A DNA stretch of 64,000 bases, taken from NCBI GenBank assembly GCA_028768525.1, contig CP054837.1, positions 2,090,001 through 2,154,000 of the forward strand, read 5' to 3'. The translations under genes and the position numbers were made by a program. Positions 1-10,200 of the stretch are shown here, one piece after another. Origin of the DNA: Desulfobacter sp. (lineage in GTDB: Bacteria; Desulfobacterota; Desulfobacteria; Desulfobacterales; Desulfobacteraceae). Position 1 is the stretch's first letter; each line of letters begins with the position of its first letter. Below the pieces are notes generated by a model. That model made no database searches. It saw nothing but the letters and a program-made list of their open reading frames with translations, and was not told the DNA's origin.

Positions 1-919
1 GGCTGAGCAGCACCCGGGTGCCGGCGGGCAGTTTGTCCCAGCCGATCACCCTACCGACCCTTGTTCCCGGCAGAATCCGTCCCCCGGGCAGGATATAGGC
101 GGTGGCGGCATCATTATAATCCTCCCCGGCAATGGACCAGGCGGAATTTTCCCTGGAAATAATATTGGATCCCTGCTTTACGGCGATCAGATGCGCTCCG
201 GCCCCAGCAGCCGGGCCGGAGCGGTAAAATACCGATGCCAGTACGGGGTCGGCCGCCAGGCGCCCGGCCCTCACGTCGGGATCATAGGACCAGGTGGGCC
301 CCAGCCCCGCCTTTACCCGGTCAAAATTTTTGGCGCACCGCTTCCGTCCCCTGTGGTCCGACTTAAACCAGGGATTGGGCCGCCCATAGGCCACCTGGCT
401 GTGGGTAAGGATATCCCGGTCCGACAGACGGTACACCCGTTTTAAAATATCCAGCAGCATCCCCAAAGACCGGTACTGGGACGATGTCAGGGGGGCATAG
501 TGGTAACCCACCAGCTCAATGCCCACGGAGACCCGGCTCAGATTCCGGGTGCCGTTCCACATTGAAAGCCCGGCATGGTCGGCCCGGTATTTTTTATCCA
601 GAATCCGGTATACCCTTCCGTTCCTGGCAATGACATAATTTGCATGCCCCCCCGGTGTGGTCCGTCCGCTTTTGAGCCGTTTCCCACGGGTCACCACCCG
701 CAGGGTCGCCTCAAGCCCCAGTTCGGAGGTGTGGACAATTACAAAATCCGTCCTGGACCTGGCAATTTTTCTGAACCTGGGATTAATCCGGTGGCGGTGG
801 TCTGTGATACGGCTCTGGAACCGATCCAATTGGGACCGGGTATGGGCCGGGCAGGGACCGGGCATGAGAAAAGCTGGAACAGCAATAGACAAAAAAATAA
901 AAAAGGATAAAGTTCGCAT
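1..919 (-). CDS. N-acetylmuramoyl-L-alanine amidase (Amidase_2 type), secreted, 3' end outside window
   Basis: Probable peptidoglycan amidase cleaving the bond between MurNAc and the stem peptide in the periplasm. About 306 codons are in the window and the frame is still open at position 1, so the C-terminus is missing. The ATG at 919 begins MRTLSFFIFLSIAVPAF, a typical signal peptide of about 25 residues. The catalytic fold is recognisable from VIVHTSE (His63, first zinc ligand), HAGLSMWNG, GIELVGYH and THSQVAYGRPNPW (His173, second ligand). The third ligand, normally Asp in AmpD, is probably Cys195 in RGRKRC, as in a sub-group of these amidases; this is inferred from alignment by eye. It is divergent from the VOC gene across a 294-base gap holding a perfect palindrome. 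No lipobox Cys is evident, so I expect a soluble periplasmic or secreted enzyme. Confidence 0.85.
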   Translation of the reverse strand, partial: MRTLSFFIFLSIAVPAFLMPGPCPAHTRSQLDRFQSRITDHRHRINPRFRKIARSRTDFVIVHTSELGLEATLRVVTRGKRLKSGRTTPGGHANYVIARNGRVYRILDKKYRADHAGLSMWNGTRNLSRVSVGIELVGYHYAPLTSSQYRSLGMLLDILKRVYRLSDRDILTHSQVAYGRPNPWFKSDHRGRKRCAKNFDRVKAGLGPTWSYDPDVRAGRLAADPVLASVFYRSGPAAGAGAHLIAVKQGSNIISRENSAWSIAGEDYNDAATAYILPGGRILPGTRVGRVIGWDKLPAGTRVLLS

Positions 920-1087
920 GGTATCAAAAGATGAAGCGGGCGACATCCCGGCGGTTCAGGTCAATGCCCCCCGGATCAAAATTTGGCGTTCCCCTGGCTG
1001 CCAGGAGTCTCCTGTCCGCTGCCGAATACTGATTTTTCCTTTTTTCCATGGCGCCCTTAGACTGTATTTCAACTAAAGTATCTATTA

Positions 1088-1103
1088 TTTATCCATGGAT
1101 AAA
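1088..1103. promoter_or_regulatory. 16-bp perfect palindrome, possible operator
   Basis: TTTATCCATGGATAAA is a perfect palindrome in the gap between the divergent amidase (start 919) and VOC (start 1214) genes. Its size and position suit a repressor or activator site acting on one or both promoters. No regulator gene is adjacent, so the binding protein is unknown. Confidence 0.4.
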
Positions 1104-1213
1104 CATAAGTGAATCCTGCCATGGAAAACAACCTTTTTTTTCTTGACCCGGCCATAACAGAGGCCTATGTTTAAGAAACCCATTCACCGATACAATTTAA
1201 GGAAATCCATTCA

Positions 1214-1582
1214 ATGAAATTTACCATAGATCACTTCAATATCAATGTGCTTGATCTGGATAAAAGCCTTGCCTTTTACGAGAAGGCACTGGGCCTCACT
1301 GAACAGCGCCGGAAAACAGCGGATGACGGCAGTTTTATCATTGTCTACCTGACCGACGGCACTTCCGGCACAAAACTGGAACTGACCTGGCTGCGGGATC
1401 AGAAAAAACCGTATGACTTAGGGGATGAGGAATTCCATATCGCTTTCACCACAGAGGATTTCAAAGCGGCCCATGACCGGCACAGCAAAATGGAATGCAT
1501 CTGCTATGAAAACAAGGAAATGGGCATCTATTTCATCAATGATCCCGACGGTTACTGGCTTGAGGTCGTACCGGCCCGGTAG
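1214..1582 (+). CDS. VOC-superfamily protein (glyoxalase I-like)
   Basis: A 122-residue single-module vicinal oxygen chelate protein, the length usual for a lactoylglutathione lyase-like monomer that works as a dimer. Four metal ligands are placed as in glyoxalase I: His7 (DHFNINV), a Glu in LELTW near residue 56, a His in EFHIAF near 76 and a Glu in LEVVP near 118. The phrase GIYFINDPDGYWLEV is the family's C-terminal signature. The start is supported by AAGGAAA about ten bases upstream. It may isomerise the methylglyoxal-thiol adduct, but many VOC proteins act on other substrates. It lies 36 bases before the FIST gene and is probably co-transcribed with it. Confidence 0.8.
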   Translation: MKFTIDHFNINVLDLDKSLAFYEKALGLTEQRRKTADDGSFIIVYLTDGTSGTKLELTWLRDQKKPYDLGDEEFHIAFTTEDFKAAHDRHSKMECICYENKEMGIYFINDPDGYWLEVVPAR

Positions 1583-1618
1583 TGAACCGTCAAAGCCTTT
1601 TCAGGGGGCAACCAGCTT

Positions 1619-2866
1619 ATGGAAATCATTGTTGATCAGGGCACCGATTTTGAAGGGCTTGAAGCCAATGCCGGAATCATGGCCCGCAAAGGGTTTAAAA
1701 CCATCATGCTCTTTCACGCCGAAGGGGGCATAGACAAGGACCCTGCCTATAAGAAAAAATGCGATACCCTGCTGGAGAAATTGTCCAAACAAGGGATACA
1801 AATCTTCGGCGGCATATTCCCGGGAATTGTGGATGACGGCCGGCTCATGGAAAGGGGCAGCATCATGGCGGGCCTGGGCTGCCACACCCATGTGGTCACC
1901 TTGGACAGCCTGGGCAGGCAGGGCCTGGAAACGGAAATTGAAAAACAGCTTCAACTCCAAACGGCCCCGGGCCGCCCCTTCCCCTTTAAAACAGTCTTTG
2001 TTTTCGGGGACGGATTCGGCGAATCAAACCTGAACCTGATCAACGCCCTGAACCGTCTCATAAAAAAACATTCATTCAAGGTGGTGGGGGGCCTGGCCGG
2101 GCGGAATACACTCAAGGCCAGCCACTACAATCTGTTTACCCCGGACAAGGCCATCCAAAACGGCGCCGTCCTGGCCTTCACAGACCTTGAAAGCGGCATC
2201 GGGGTCAAACACGGCTGGATCCCCCTTCCCAAGTCCCAGTGCACCATCACCGCCACCAACCATTGTTACGTTGAAACATTAAACAATAAGCCGGCCCTGG
2301 CATTTTACCTGGATCTCATCTCCCAGTTTGACCCTACCATTGCCAAAGAAAAGCGACGGCTGATGTCAGGGGATTCTGACCTTATTTTCACCGAGGTGGC
2401 CATCCGGTATCCCCTGGGCCTGATCCGGCGTCAAAAGGACGGGGAACAGATCATTGACCGGACCCCGGTCTCTGTGGGGGCGGACAGGTCCCTGCAGTTT
2501 TCAGCGGAAATTCCCGAGGGTACCAAGGCCTGCATTCTCCACCTCAAGGGAAACAGCCCAAAAGCCCAATGCCTGAATATCAGGGAAGCCGCCCAGATTG
2601 CCTATCTGGACAGCCTCCGCCTTTTTCCAGTTCAGATTCCCGAGCCCCGGGTGCTGGTCATGGACTGCTTTGGACGGAAACAGATGATTGAACAACTGGG
2701 ACAGGACTATGTATCCACGGAGTTTGAAATCATTGCCGGGGACCAGAAGGGCAAAGCCCATTCTCCCTTCGGGGTGCTCACCTTCGGAGAAATTTCCTCA
2801 ATGGAGGCCGGGTATGTGGAACTTCACAATAAAACCGCAGTGGTCGCCACCCTCGAGGACAGGTAA
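1619..2866 (+). CDS. FIST-domain sensor protein
   Basis: A 415-residue protein with the FIST N and FIST C arrangement: an N-terminal half with FVFGDGFGESN, GGLAGR and the ESGIGVKHGW stretch, and a C-terminal half ending with CFGRKQMI and SPFGVLTFGEIS, where the FGEI/E phrase is characteristic of FIST_C. FIST proteins are predicted ligand-sensing modules, proposed to bind small molecules such as amino acids, and are often found beside cyclases, kinases or chemoreceptors. No signal peptide or membrane span is visible, so it should be cytoplasmic. The next gene, a membrane nucleotide cyclase, starts two bases after its stop, strongly suggesting translational coupling and a shared signalling role. 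The ligand is not known. Confidence 0.85.
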   Translation: MEIIVDQGTDFEGLEANAGIMARKGFKTIMLFHAEGGIDKDPAYKKKCDTLLEKLSKQGIQIFGGIFPGIVDDGRLMERGSIMAGLGCHTHVVTLDSLGRQGLETEIEKQLQLQTAPGRPFPFKTVFVFGDGFGESNLNLINALNRLIKKHSFKVVGGLAGRNTLKASHYNLFTPDKAIQNGAVLAFTDLESGIGVKHGWIPLPKSQCTITATNHCYVETLNNKPALAFYLDLISQFDPTIAKEKRRLMSGDSDLIFTEVAIRYPLGLIRRQKDGEQIIDRTPVSVGADRSLQFSAEIPEGTKACILHLKGNSPKAQCLNIREAAQIAYLDSLRLFPVQIPEPRVLVMDCFGRKQMIEQLGQDYVSTEFEIIAGDQKGKAHSPFGVLTFGEISSMEAGYVELHNKTAVVATLEDR

Positions 2867-2868
2867 CC

Positions 2869-4443
2869 GTGGACCGGGAAAACCCCGCTTCCGCCCTCAC
2901 CGGGTTTTACCTGGTGGCACTGGTCGCCACCTTCATGGCCATGCTGGTCATCATCATCATCAACCTGTCCACCCCCTTTGAATTCTCCCGGGACCGGATC
3001 AGCGAACTCATGGATTCAGGGTGGATCATGGGTATGGGCCTGCGCCTCGGCCGGCTGGTTCTGGCAACCATCTTATCCAGCCTGCCCCTGATCGCGGTGA
3101 TGCGCCGGGTACTCCGACCGGTACGCAGATATCTGGCCGGCCCCAATCCGGCACTCAGGGAAAATGCCGGCCGCTGTCTCATCAACCTGCCGTTTATTAT
3201 GGTACCGGTGAACCTGGGACTGTGGATACTGGTCCCCGCCACCCTGTTCACCCTGATGTTCGAATTCAACCTAATGGACAACACCACCGCCGTCACCTTT
3301 ACCGTCCGTTCCTTCATGGTCGGTCTCATGTCCTCGGCCATCCTCTTTTTCAGCCTGGAAGCCTATGCCCGGAAAACCCTTATCCCGGTTATTTTTCCAC
3401 ACGGAAGGCTGACGGACCTGGACCGGACCCGGCGCTCATCCATCAGCCGGAGAATCCGCGCCTTCTACCGGCTGAGCAGCCTGATCCCCCTGGCCCATAT
3501 CGTCCTCACCCTTTTTGTCCTCTATCTCCAGGTGGATGACAACCCCATGTCCACCAGGGAATTTGCCGGATCGGCACTGATCTTTTCCCTGGTTATCTTC
3601 TGCATTTTTTTCATCGGGTCGGGTATTCTCACACGCCTGGTGGGGCACTCCATCTCAACTCCGGTAAATGAAATGGTGCAAACGGTGAAATCCATCGAAA
3701 AGGGGGACTACACCGCCCGGGTACAGGTGGTGTCCAACGACGAAATCGGTATCCTGGGGGATGCATTCAACCATGCCGTCCAGGGGCTGGCCGACCGGCA
3801 GCGGATCAGGGAGGCCTTCGGCCGGTATGTGGATCCCAGGGTCAGGGATGAAATCCTTTCCGGCCGCATCCCCCTGGACGGGGAATACAAGGAGGTGACG
3901 GTTCTCTTCGCCGATCTTCGGAATTTCACCCCTTTGACGGCCTCCCGTGATCCCAAGGAAACGGTGGCCGTACTCAACCGATATTTCAAAACCATGGCCG
4001 GGGCCATTGAAGCCAATAAGGGGCTGATCCTCCAGTTTCTCGGGGATGAAATCTATGCGGTATTCGGGGCGCCGGCCACAGATCCGGACCATCCGCGCCA
4101 TGCCGTGGCCGCCGCCGTTGATATGGAAAAGCGCCTGGGGGCGCTTAACCTTGAATTCAACGCCCAGGGCCTGCCGGTCCTGTCCCACGGCATCGGCATC
4201 CACACAGGAAGGGTGCTGGCCGCCAACATCGGCAGCCCTGAACGCCTCTCCTACCTGCTGGTTGGGGATACGGTGAATATAGCCTCCCGGCTCCAGGCCA
4301 TGACCCGGGAACTTGGTGCCCGGCTCATTCTTTCAAGGGAAACGGTCCGGCACCTCCCCGATCTTCCGGAAGGGCTGGCCCGCCATCCCGAACCCGTAAG
4401 GGCCAAGGGCATTGACCGCCCCCTTGAGATCTACCTGGGTTAA
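2869..4443 (+). CDS. Membrane-bound class III adenylate/guanylate cyclase with HAMP domain
   Basis: A 524-residue cyclase starting at GTG two bases after the FIST stop. About six hydrophobic segments fill residues 10-265 (for example near 12-33, 105-130, 140-160, 205-225 and 235-258). A HAMP linker follows (STPVNEMVQTVKSIEKGDYTARV) and then a catalytic domain from about 345 to the end. Catalytic marks are present: metal Asp in VLFADLRNFT, second Asp in LQFLGDEIYAVFG, and the transition-state Asn/Arg pair in VGDTVNIASRLQ. The product is probably cAMP, but ATP versus GTP specificity cannot be set by eye. The membrane part is unlike a simple two-helix sensor. Pairing with FIST suggests that the cytoplasmic FIST protein senses a metabolite and modulates the cyclase. 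The 3' end overlaps the convergent oxidase gene by four bases. Confidence 0.88.
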   Translation: MDRENPASALTGFYLVALVATFMAMLVIIIINLSTPFEFSRDRISELMDSGWIMGMGLRLGRLVLATILSSLPLIAVMRRVLRPVRRYLAGPNPALRENAGRCLINLPFIMVPVNLGLWILVPATLFTLMFEFNLMDNTTAVTFTVRSFMVGLMSSAILFFSLEAYARKTLIPVIFPHGRLTDLDRTRRSSISRRIRAFYRLSSLIPLAHIVLTLFVLYLQVDDNPMSTREFAGSALIFSLVIFCIFFIGSGILTRLVGHSISTPVNEMVQTVKSIEKGDYTARVQVVSNDEIGILGDAFNHAVQGLADRQRIREAFGRYVDPRVRDEILSGRIPLDGEYKEVTVLFADLRNFTPLTASRDPKETVAVLNRYFKTMAGAIEANKGLILQFLGDEIYAVFGAPATDPDHPRHAVAAAVDMEKRLGALNLEFNAQGLPVLSHGIGIHTGRVLAANIGSPERLSYLLVGDTVNIASRLQAMTRELGARLILSRETVRHLPDLPEGLARHPEPVRAKGIDRPLEIYLG

Positions 4444-5729
4444 AAAATAGCCGTCCTGCGCTGGGCAAAGTGGTAAACCCGTGAACCGGCCTCGTAGAAC
4501 AGTCCCCTCAGCCGCCTGAAGTTTACCGCCTTCATGGGAGAGACCGGCAGGGGAATATCCTTTTGGGAGCCGCCGGTCATATATGCTGCCATGAGTTTGC
4601 CGAATACGGATCCCGGTCCGATCCCCCTGCCGTTGTAACAGGTGACCATGGCCATATCCTTGTCCATGACGTGGAATCTGGGGATATGGTTGGTGGTCAT
4701 GGCGATCCTGCCGTACCAGCCGTATTCCAGGTCTGCCTCCCCGATCTGGGGGAAAACTTTTTTCAGGGTCCGTTTTGCCCAGGCCCGGTTCAGATCCCAG
4801 GCCATCCCTTCCACATTCCCCACACTGCCCACCACCATTCGGCCGGCCGCATCCAGACGGAAGGAGGAGAGAATCAAATTGGTATCCCAGGCCCCGTTTT
4901 TTCCGGGAAGAACCGTTTCCAGCACCTCCGGGGAAAGGGGACGGGTGGCAAACTGAAAATAGTTAAAGGGGACCAGATTCCGGATCTGGTCCTGGAACAC
5001 CTGTTCCGGGTATCCCATTACTGCAACGATGACCTTTTTGGCACGGACCCGGCCCGTGGGGGTTTTCAGGATAAACCCCTCCGCCACCTTGTCGAGTTCA
5101 ATGACCGGGGAATTCACATAGAGTTCTGCCCCTTCGGCCGTGGCGGCCCGGGCCAGGCCGAAGGCATAGGCCAGAGGCTGCACCGTACCGGCCCGCTCGT
5201 CCAAAAGGGCGGCACGGTATGCCGTTGACCCCAGTTTTTCCGATGCCTCATCCTTTTCCATGAGACGGACCGGGGCCCCGAAGCTCTGCCACTGCCGTTC
5301 CCGTTCCTGGAGCGCCTTGTATCCGGCGCCGGAGTCGGCACAGTGCAGGGTGCCGTAGCGCCAGGCTTCACACTGGATATCGTATTCATCAATCAGGCCG
5401 TAGACCAGATCCGGGGAGGCCCCCAGCACCCGGATCAAGGTTTCCCCGTGGTCCCTGCCCACCAGGGAAATCACATCTTCGGGCATGAGCCATAGCCCGG
5501 CATTGACCAGGCCCACGTTACGGCCGGCGCCGCCGAAGCCCACATCATTGGCTTCCAGCAGTACACATGAATGCCCGGCCTTTGCCAGGTGGAGGGCTGC
5601 CGACAAACCGGTATACCCGCCGCCGATAACAGCCACCTCAGCCTGTTTTTCCCCTTCCAGGCTCCCAAGTTCAGGTTTCCCTGCGGCAGTGGCCGCCCAC
5701 AGACCGTGCGTCCTATCCGAGTAGCTCAT
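4440..5729 (-). CDS. FAD-dependent amine/amino-acid oxidase (DAO family, PuuB-like)
   Basis: A 429-residue flavoprotein of the D-amino acid oxidase (DAO) superfamily. The N-terminal ADP-binding fold is clear: EVAVIGGGYTGLSAALHLAKAG at about residues 30-52, with ALLLEAN-type acid at the strand end (VLLEANDVG) and then GAGRNVGLVNAGLW, the FAD contact typical of gamma-glutamylputrescine oxidoreductase relatives. The C-terminal CYNGRGIGPGSVFGKLMA motif closes the FAD site. It probably oxidises an amine or secondary amino acid, with electrons going to oxygen or a carrier; the substrate is unknown. AGGAGGG precedes the ATG. A GGTATACC palindrome lies 55 bases upstream and recurs before the GntR gene at 13744, so that regulator may control it. 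Confidence 0.82.
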   Translation of the reverse strand: MSYSDRTHGLWAATAAGKPELGSLEGEKQAEVAVIGGGYTGLSAALHLAKAGHSCVLLEANDVGFGGAGRNVGLVNAGLWLMPEDVISLVGRDHGETLIRVLGASPDLVYGLIDEYDIQCEAWRYGTLHCADSGAGYKALQERERQWQSFGAPVRLMEKDEASEKLGSTAYRAALLDERAGTVQPLAYAFGLARAATAEGAELYVNSPVIELDKVAEGFILKTPTGRVRAKKVIVAVMGYPEQVFQDQIRNLVPFNYFQFATRPLSPEVLETVLPGKNGAWDTNLILSSFRLDAAGRMVVGSVGNVEGMAWDLNRAWAKRTLKKVFPQIGEADLEYGWYGRIAMTTNHIPRFHVMDKDMAMVTCYNGRGIGPGSVFGKLMAAYMTGGSQKDIPLPVSPMKAVNFRRLRGLFYEAGSRVYHFAQRRTAIF

Positions 5730-5783
5730 GTGTCCCTCCTGATATAATTATATATTTCAATCACATTCACATAATATTTTATT

Positions 5784-5791
5784 GGTATACC
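5784..5791. promoter_or_regulatory. GntR/FCD-type operator candidate upstream of the FAD oxidase
   Basis: GGTATACC sits in the context ATTGGTATACCATTAA, about 55 bases before the oxidase ATG at 5729. The reverse complement of the site at 13706-13713 reads ATTGGTATACCTTAAT, so about fourteen of sixteen bases match. FCD-type GntR regulators commonly bind short GT...AC palindromes. Confidence 0.5.
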
Positions 5792-6013
5792 ATTAAAATG
5801 CTAATGTCAACCACCCAATTTTACAAAAAGACCAGGTTCCGAACAGAATATGACGTTGGCGTGTCCACCCCCCGGGGCAAATGGATGTTTGACATTTGCA
5901 TCCCGCTGAAACCCGTTGCCTGATGGGGTCGAAGGGCAAATTAAGGGGGCGGTTTCCATTCCATTTCCATTTAACGCCCTTAAGCCGAAGACTGAACACC
6001 AGCATGTTTACCG

Positions 6014-6055
6014 GCACCGGCCGTGATGAGACAGAGAGTCCACCACGGCCGGTGC
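6014..6055. repeat. 12-bp inverted repeat in the oxidase/RND intergenic region
   Basis: GCACCGGCCGTG (6014-6025) and CACGGCCGGTGC (6044-6055) form a perfect 12-bp stem with an 18-base loop. No run of T follows on either strand, so it is not a standard intrinsic terminator. The rest of the 435-base gap (5730-6164) holds the GntR-type palindrome at 5784 and AT-rich sequence likely to carry the oxidase promoter; I see no gene in it. Confidence 0.5.
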
Positions 6056-6164
6056 GGCATGCCGGAGCCAAACAACAGTGGACAGGAATCCAGTGAAAAT
6101 GATATCAACTGGAAAATTTTAAACGGACCACATAAAAAAGCGGAAATAAAAAAGGGACACACAT

Positions 6165-7280
6165 ATGGAAAAGCACATCCCGATTAAGTACATCATCATG
6201 ACCACATTGGCGCTTTTATTTTTCCCCGCCGCGGCCATGGCTGCGGAGCAGCACCCTGCAATGGTGAAAACGGCCACAGCCGTTGAACAGGAGCAGGCCA
6301 CCCGTGCAAAAATGACCGGCACCCTCTATTTTGAAAGAACCAGCCGGGTATCTCCGGAAGAAGCGGGCAGAGCCATCCAAGTCAACTTCATGGAAGGCGA
6401 CCGGGTAAGCAAGGGGGATATCCTGATCCGCCTGGACAGCCGCATTCTTCAAACCGAACTGGCCCTGCAAAAAGCCAGGCTGGCCCAGGCTGAAATCCGG
6501 ATCAAAAAGACAAAACTCAACCTGGACCGCTATACAGAATTGTATAGAAAGGATGTGGCCACGGAATCCGGCTATGACGACCTGCGCCTGACCCTGGAAG
6601 AACAGCAGCAGGAACGGACAGCGCTTTGGCAGCAGGCTGAAATCCTTAAAATCAGACTTTCAAAATTTATTGTCACAGCCCCCTTTGACGGCATTGTGCT
6701 GGAAAAAACCGCAGAGGTAGGGGAATGGGTACAGCCCGGCACCCTGCTCTGCCGCCTGGGAGCCGTGGACAGCCTGTTTGCCGAGATTCCGGTGGCCGAA
6801 CACCTCATGGGCTTTACCCGGGAAAAGGAACGCCTGGAGGTGACCCTTAACGCCTTTAACCGTAAAATTTCAGGCATTGTGGAAGGCATCCGGCCCACGG
6901 CCGACCCAAAGACCAAAAATGTCTCTTTGAAAATACGCCTGGATTACAATGAATCCCTTTCAGCATCCATGAAAAAATCCATTGCCGAAAATTTATCCGT
7001 GACTGCTATGGTGCCGGTCTCTGAGCCGCAAAAGCTCATCATCCTGCCCCGGGACGCCCTTGTTCAGCAGCGGGGCCGGGACATGATATATACCATTATT
7101 GACAACAAGGCACAGCCCCTGCCCGTTGATGTCCGGTATTCCTTGGGAGACCGCATCGGCGTGGCCGCCCAGGGGCTCGCCCCGGGTATGGCCGTGGTCA
7201 TTGAAGGCAATGAGCGGCTTCGGCCGGACCAGCCCGTGATGATCCAGGGCCGCCCCAAGACCCAGGGGGAGACCAAATAA
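6165..7280 (+). CDS. RND efflux periplasmic adaptor (membrane fusion protein)
   Basis: A 371-residue HlyD/AcrA-type adaptor that links an inner-membrane RND pump to an outer-membrane channel. Residues 1-27 form a signal peptide ending in AAAMAAEQ. Two lipoyl/biotinyl-like half motifs flank a coiled-coil hairpin: VNFMEGDRVSKGDILIRLDS near 65-85 and FIVTAPFDGIVLEKTAEVGEWVQPG near 166-190. The helical hairpin between them (about 86-165) is short. The beta-barrel and membrane-proximal domains follow. There is no lipobox Cys. Its stop shares one base with the start of the RND pump gene (TAATG), so the two are translationally coupled. No outer-membrane factor gene accompanies them. Confidence 0.9.
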   Translation: MEKHIPIKYIIMTTLALLFFPAAAMAAEQHPAMVKTATAVEQEQATRAKMTGTLYFERTSRVSPEEAGRAIQVNFMEGDRVSKGDILIRLDSRILQTELALQKARLAQAEIRIKKTKLNLDRYTELYRKDVATESGYDDLRLTLEEQQQERTALWQQAEILKIRLSKFIVTAPFDGIVLEKTAEVGEWVQPGTLLCRLGAVDSLFAEIPVAEHLMGFTREKERLEVTLNAFNRKISGIVEGIRPTADPKTKNVSLKIRLDYNESLSASMKKSIAENLSVTAMVPVSEPQKLIILPRDALVQQRGRDMIYTIIDNKAQPLPVDVRYSLGDRIGVAAQGLAPGMAVVIEGNERLRPDQPVMIQGRPKTQGETK

Positions 7281-10200
7281 TGGACATCATCCGCTACGCC
7301 ATTGAAAAACCCATCACCGTGGCCGTGGGCGTGATCCTGGTGGTGCTCTTCGGCACCATCGGCCTCATGCACCTGCCCAAGCAGCTCACCCCGGACGTGG
7401 AAACCCCGGAAATCACCATCCGGACGGTATGGGCCGGGGCCACCCCCACGGAGGTGGAGCAGGAGATCATCGAAAAACAGGAAAAGGCCCTCAAGGGGCT
7501 GGAAAGCCTGGAATCCATGGAAAGTGCGGCCTTTAACAATTATGGTGAAGTATCTTTGACCTTTCCCGTGGGCACGGACCTGGATGCCGCCCTGCTCAAG
7601 GTTTCCAATAAAATGAACGAGGTGGCCGACTACCCTGAAAATGTGGACAAGCCGGCCATCGAGGCCTCGGGGGCCCAGTCCAACCCGGTGATCTGGATCA
7701 TGTTCCGCACCCTGCCGGACAACCCCGCGCCCATTGCCCAGTACCGGACCTTTTTTGAAAATGAACTGCGGCAGCACATTGAAAGGGTGCAGGGCGTGGG
7801 TTCCCTCTTTGTGGGCGGGGGGACTGAAAAAGAGGTCCACATCGAAATAGATCCCGTTAAACTGGCCCGGTTCAACCTGACCATCGACCAGGTCATCGCC
7901 GGCATCCGGGGGGCCAACAAAAACACCTCCGCCGGCCTTATGGGCATCGGGAAAAAAGATTACCGCATCCGGACCGTCAGCCAGTTTGAAGTCCCGGCGG
8001 ACGCCCTGGACACCGTGATATACAACGACGGCATCCAGCGCATCCGCCTGTCCGATATCGCCACGGCCGGATTCGGGTATGAACGGGCCACAGGGGCGGT
8101 GATGCAGAACGGTTCCCCGGTTATCGCCATCGGCGTGAGAAAGGAACAGGGGGCCAATGTCATCGAGGTGGTGGCGCGGCTGCAAAGGGAGATCAACCGG
8201 ATCAACGAAAAGGTATTGGCGCCCAAGGGCCTTGTCCTGGACTGGGTATACGACCAGGCCCCGTATATCCTCAACGCCATTGATCTGGTCAAGAAAAACG
8301 TGATGGTGGGGGGGGCGCTGGCTGTCATGGTACTGCTGCTCTTCCTCAGGTCGGTGTCGGCCACGGTGACCACGGCCGTATCCATCCCCATCTCCGTCAT
8401 CGGCACCTTTCTGTTCCTCTGGGTCCTGGACCGGAACCTCAACGTGGTCAGCCTGGCCGGCATCAGTTTTGCCGTGGGCATGCTGGTGGACAACGCCATT
8501 GTGGTCCTGGAAAACATCGACCGCCACCGGAACCTGGGGAAAAAGCCCTTTGAAGCCGCCTATGGCGGGGCATCGGAAGTCTGGGGGGCGGTGCTGGCCT
8601 CCACCGCCACCACCGTGGCCGTGTTTGTACCGGTGATCTTTATCCAGGAGGAGGCGGGACAGCTCTTCCGGGATATCGCCATTGCCATCACCTTTTCCAT
8701 TCTCATCAGCCTCTTTGTGTCGGTGGCCGTCATTCCCACCATACTTCACAAGCTATACGCCTTTCGGAAAAACAGCCGCAAACAGGCCCTGGGCCCCATT
8801 GACAAACTCGGTTCCTTTCTCCACAACACCCTGATGGCCCTGTCCGGATTCTCCCTTAAAACCCCCTTCACCCGGATTACTTCGGTACTGGTCTTTACAT
8901 CTGCGGCCCTGCTTATTGCCTGGCAGCTCATGCCCAAAACCGAGTACCTGCCCCAGGGCAACCAGAACCTGGTCCTGTCCATCCTCATCCCCACCCCGGG
9001 CAGTTCCGTGGAAAAACGCGAGGAAATGGGGAAATTTTTAGACGCCATGATCGCCCCCTACCACAGGGAAGACGGAAAGGACGGCATCCCAAAAATTGAG
9101 GACACCTGGTACGTTTCCACCGAAGGCTTCAACCTCGTCGGCGGGACCTGTATCCACGAAACCCAGGCCGCCGGCCTGCTGCCCCTTTTCAACCGCATCG
9201 CCAACAGCCTGCCCGATGTCTTCGGGTTTGCCTTCCAGGCCGGGATCTTCCAGAATGATATTGCGGGCAGCCGGACCATTGACGTGGACATCACCGGGGA
9301 ACGGCTGGAGAACATCATTGCCGCCGGGGGCCAGCTCTACGGCGCCCTGATGGGGGCCATGCCCGGCAGCCAGATCCGCCCCATTCCCTCCCTGGAAACC
9401 ACCTATCCCGAAGCCCGGTTCATTCCGGACCGGGAGAAACTGGCCGCCTCGGGGCTGACGGAATCCGGGTTCGGCACCTGGGTGGACGTCCTCATGGACG
9501 GCCGGAAAATAGACGAGTTCCGGCCCGAGGGGAAACGGCAGCTGGACCTGGTGCTCCGTGGTCCGGCCGATGCCGCCCGCACCCCGGAAGACCTGGCCAA
9601 CACGGCCATTGTCAACAGATTCGGGGACCCGGTGCGCATCGGGGATATCTCCCGGCTGGCCTATACCCGGGGCATGACCCAGATCAACCACCTGGAACGC
9701 AAACGCCACATCCGTCTCCAGGTTACCCCGCCGGAAACCCTGCCGCTTCAGGCGGCCATGGAAACCATTGAAACCGATGTGGTCCGCCCCATGCAGGATC
9801 AGGGACGGCTGAAAGGGGTGGAGATTTCCCTGGGCGGCAATGCAGACAAGCTCACCCAGACCCGCCAGGCCCTGCAGTGGAATTTCCTGCTGGCCGTGGT
9901 TATCACCTACCTGCTCATGGCTGCCCTGTTTGAAAATTTCTTTTATCCCTTCATCATCCTGTTCACCGTGCCCCTGGCCGGGGCAGGCGGCTTCATCGGC
10001 CTTCGCCTGGTGGATGCATACATCGCCCCCCAGGGCTTTGACGTGCTCACCATGCTGGGATTCATCATCCTGGTGGGAACGGTGGTGAACAACGCCATCC
10101 TCATCGTCCACCAGTCATTGAACAATGTACGGTACGGGGGATATGCGGGCCTGGAGGCCATCACGGAATCGGTGCGGACCCGGATCCGGCCCATTTTCAT

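Noticed and set aside
7064..8749. Long open frame on the - strand opposite the RND pump genes
   Set aside because: It is antisense to well-supported RND genes, is rich in His, Gly and Asp as expected of a shadow frame in GC-rich DNA, and has no family features.
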